Part shown: piece by piece, positions 5,126 to 6,094 of the stretch | How the letters are laid out: every line of letters starts with the position of its first letter | Numbering within the stretch: position 1 is the stretch's first letter | The notes under the pieces: model-generated | Told to the model about the DNA's origin: nothing | The model's database searches: none | Seen by the model: only the letters and a program-made list of their open reading frames with translations | Position numbers and translations under genes: made by a program | Assembly (NCBI GenBank): GCA_003445895.1 | Contig: DMCD01000155.1 | Span: forward strand, 2,015-8,108 | Source of the DNA: Lachnoclostridium sp. | Lineage (GTDB): Bacteria; Bacillota; Clostridia; Lachnospirales; Lachnospiraceae | Length of the DNA stretch: 6,094 bases | Direction: 5' to 3'

Positions 5126-6094
5126 ATGGATAAGTACGAGTTCAAGATCAAAGTCGAGCAGATCAAAAAGCTGGTCAACAAGGGCGATTATGAGACTGCG
5201 ATGAAGATCGCCGACACCATCGACTGGCGGAGGGTGCGCAGCACCAGCCTTCTGACGATGGCGTCCAGCATCTATGAGAAGAACCTGGAATACCAGGACG
5301 CGAAGGACATCCTTCTGATTGCCTATGAGCGCGCGCCGATCGGCCGCGGTCTGCTCACAAAACTGACAGATCTGGCACTTCGCGAGGGAAATGTCAAGGA
5401 GGCGGAAGCGTATTACAGGGAATACTGCGACCTGGTCGGGGATGAGGATTCCATGCAGTATCTGCTGCGTTATCTGATCCTGGAAGCGAAGGAAGCGCCG
5501 GTGGAGCAGCAGATCAATGCGCTGGAGCAGTACTGCCAGGAAGAGCTGGATGACAAGTGGCTCTATCATCTGGCAGAGCTGTATGAGAAGGCCGGCCGCA
5601 CGGACGATTGCGTGAAGGCCTGCGATAAGATCATGCTGATGTTCGGCATCGGCAAATATGTGGACAAGGCGATGGAGATGAAGCTCCGCTACGCCCCGCT
5701 GAACAAGTACCAGATGGATCTGGTGGAGAACCGGGAGAAGTATGAGCAGAAGCTCCGCGACGTGGAAGAGCGCTACAGAGTAGACGATTCCTACGACGAA
5801 GAGGAAGAAGACGAGTACGGCGAGGCGGAACTGGCCTCTGAAGTAAACGGCATTATGGACGAGGAAGCAGCGGAGGAAGAAGCACCGGCGGAGGAAGAAG
5901 CTGCAGAGGAAGCGCCGGCCGAGGAGGAAGCTCCGGAAGAGGCGCCGGCTGAAGAAGAACCTGCAGAGGAAGCTCCGGCAGAAGAGGCACCGGCAGAAGA
6001 GGCAGCTGAAGAAGAAGCGCCTGCAGAGGAAGCACCCGCGGAAGAAGCGGCTGCAGAAGAGGCACCCGCAGAGGAAGTTCCTGCAGAAGAAGCA
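5126..6094 (+). CDS. TPR-like repeat protein with Glu/Ala/Pro-rich tail (partial, runs off the window)
   Basis: An open frame runs without stop from ATG 5126 to the last base, giving 323 codons with the 3' end missing. GAGGAG (5112-5117) lies 8 nt before the ATG. The gene is 37 nt after recR with no terminator between, so it is probably co-transcribed. Residues about 8-212 are helical, with TPR-like helix pairs at about 12-34 (GDYETAMKIADTIDW), 76-103 and 144-170 (LAELYEKAGRTDDCVKACD). The N-terminus (MDKYEFKIKVEQIKKL through IADTIDWRRVRS) matches what I recall of uncharacterised proteins after recR in Lachnospiraceae. Such repeats usually mediate protein-protein contacts, but the partner is unknown. 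From about residue 220 the protein turns highly acidic, and 246-323 is almost only Glu, Ala and Pro. No signal peptide or membrane segment is visible. Confidence 0.9.
   Translation, partial: MDKYEFKIKVEQIKKLVNKGDYETAMKIADTIDWRRVRSTSLLTMASSIYEKNLEYQDAKDILLIAYERAPIGRGLLTKLTDLALREGNVKEAEAYYREYCDLVGDEDSMQYLLRYLILEAKEAPVEQQINALEQYCQEELDDKWLYHLAELYEKAGRTDDCVKACDKIMLMFGIGKYVDKAMEMKLRYAPLNKYQMDLVENREKYEQKLRDVEERYRVDDSYDEEEEDEYGEAELASEVNGIMDEEAAEEEAPAEEEAAEEAPAEEEAPEEAPAEEEPAEEAPAEEAPAEEAAEEEAPAEEAPAEEAAAEEAPAEEVPAEEA
5861..6094 (+). repeat. Imperfect short repeats encoding a Glu/Ala/Pro tail
   Basis: Residues 246-323 consist of Glu, Ala and Pro with a single Val, arranged as irregular units such as EEAPA, EEEAA and EEAPAEE. 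At the DNA level this is a strongly purine-rich plus strand built from GAGGAAG-like blocks. The array continues to the window edge, so its full length cannot be seen. Confidence 0.9.

Noticed and set aside
4186..5181. Minus-strand frame of 331 codons across ybaB and recR
   Set aside because: It lies opposite two fully conserved genes. The product is Arg/Leu/His-rich without domain signatures, as expected for a shadow frame.
5853..6065. Minus-strand Leu/Pro-rich frame of 70 codons
   Set aside because: It is the complement of the Glu/Ala/Pro tail repeats of the plus-strand gene and only mirrors their composition.

Overview
The window looks like the chromosome of a moderately GC-rich Gram-positive anaerobe of the Clostridia, most likely a Lachnospiraceae member. 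The evidence is the large SRP RNA with an Alu domain (the Firmicutes form), the dnaX-ybaB-recR gene order, strong AAGGAGG ribosome binding sites, and a TPR-type gene after recR whose N-terminus resembles proteins I recall from that position in Lachnospiraceae. The genus cannot be fixed from this sequence.

Layout. Positions 1-260 hold two tRNA genes on the minus strand, tRNA-Tyr(GUA) then tRNA-Leu(UAA), behind one shared promoter. A roughly 90-bp GC-rich gap separates this promoter from a divergent, near-consensus plus-strand promoter. That promoter drives ffs, the 4.5S/large SRP RNA (about 383-650), which ends at a 16-bp terminator stem. Next is an unrecognised 499-residue protein (794-2293): an N-terminal zinc ribbon, a long Pro/Glu/Ala/Met repeat region and a globular C-terminal region. 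It has its own terminator. A fresh promoter at 2377-2405 then starts the cassette dnaX (2481-4121), ybaB/ebfC (4134-4487), recR (4489-5088) and a TPR-like gene (5126 to the window edge). The TPR-like gene ends, within the window, in an almost pure Glu/Ala/Pro tail.

How the genes work together. dnaX encodes the clamp-loader ATPase subunit of DNA polymerase III. YbaB is a small nucleoid-associated DNA-binding protein. RecR works with RecF and RecO to load RecA at gaps. The three genes are packed within 1-12 nt of each other, with ribosome binding sites inside or touching the preceding gene, so translational coupling is likely. The SRP RNA next to dnaX matches the order known from Bacillus subtilis (scr-dnaX-yaaK-recR). 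The zinc-ribbon gene is an extra transcription unit between the two.

Most of the window is ordinary housekeeping. I see no convincing new system. The parts that deserve a second look are the zinc-ribbon repeat protein and the Glu/Ala/Pro tail of the TPR-like protein. Both are low-complexity, acidic, repeat-expanded regions attached to otherwise ordered domains, and neither has a function I can assign.
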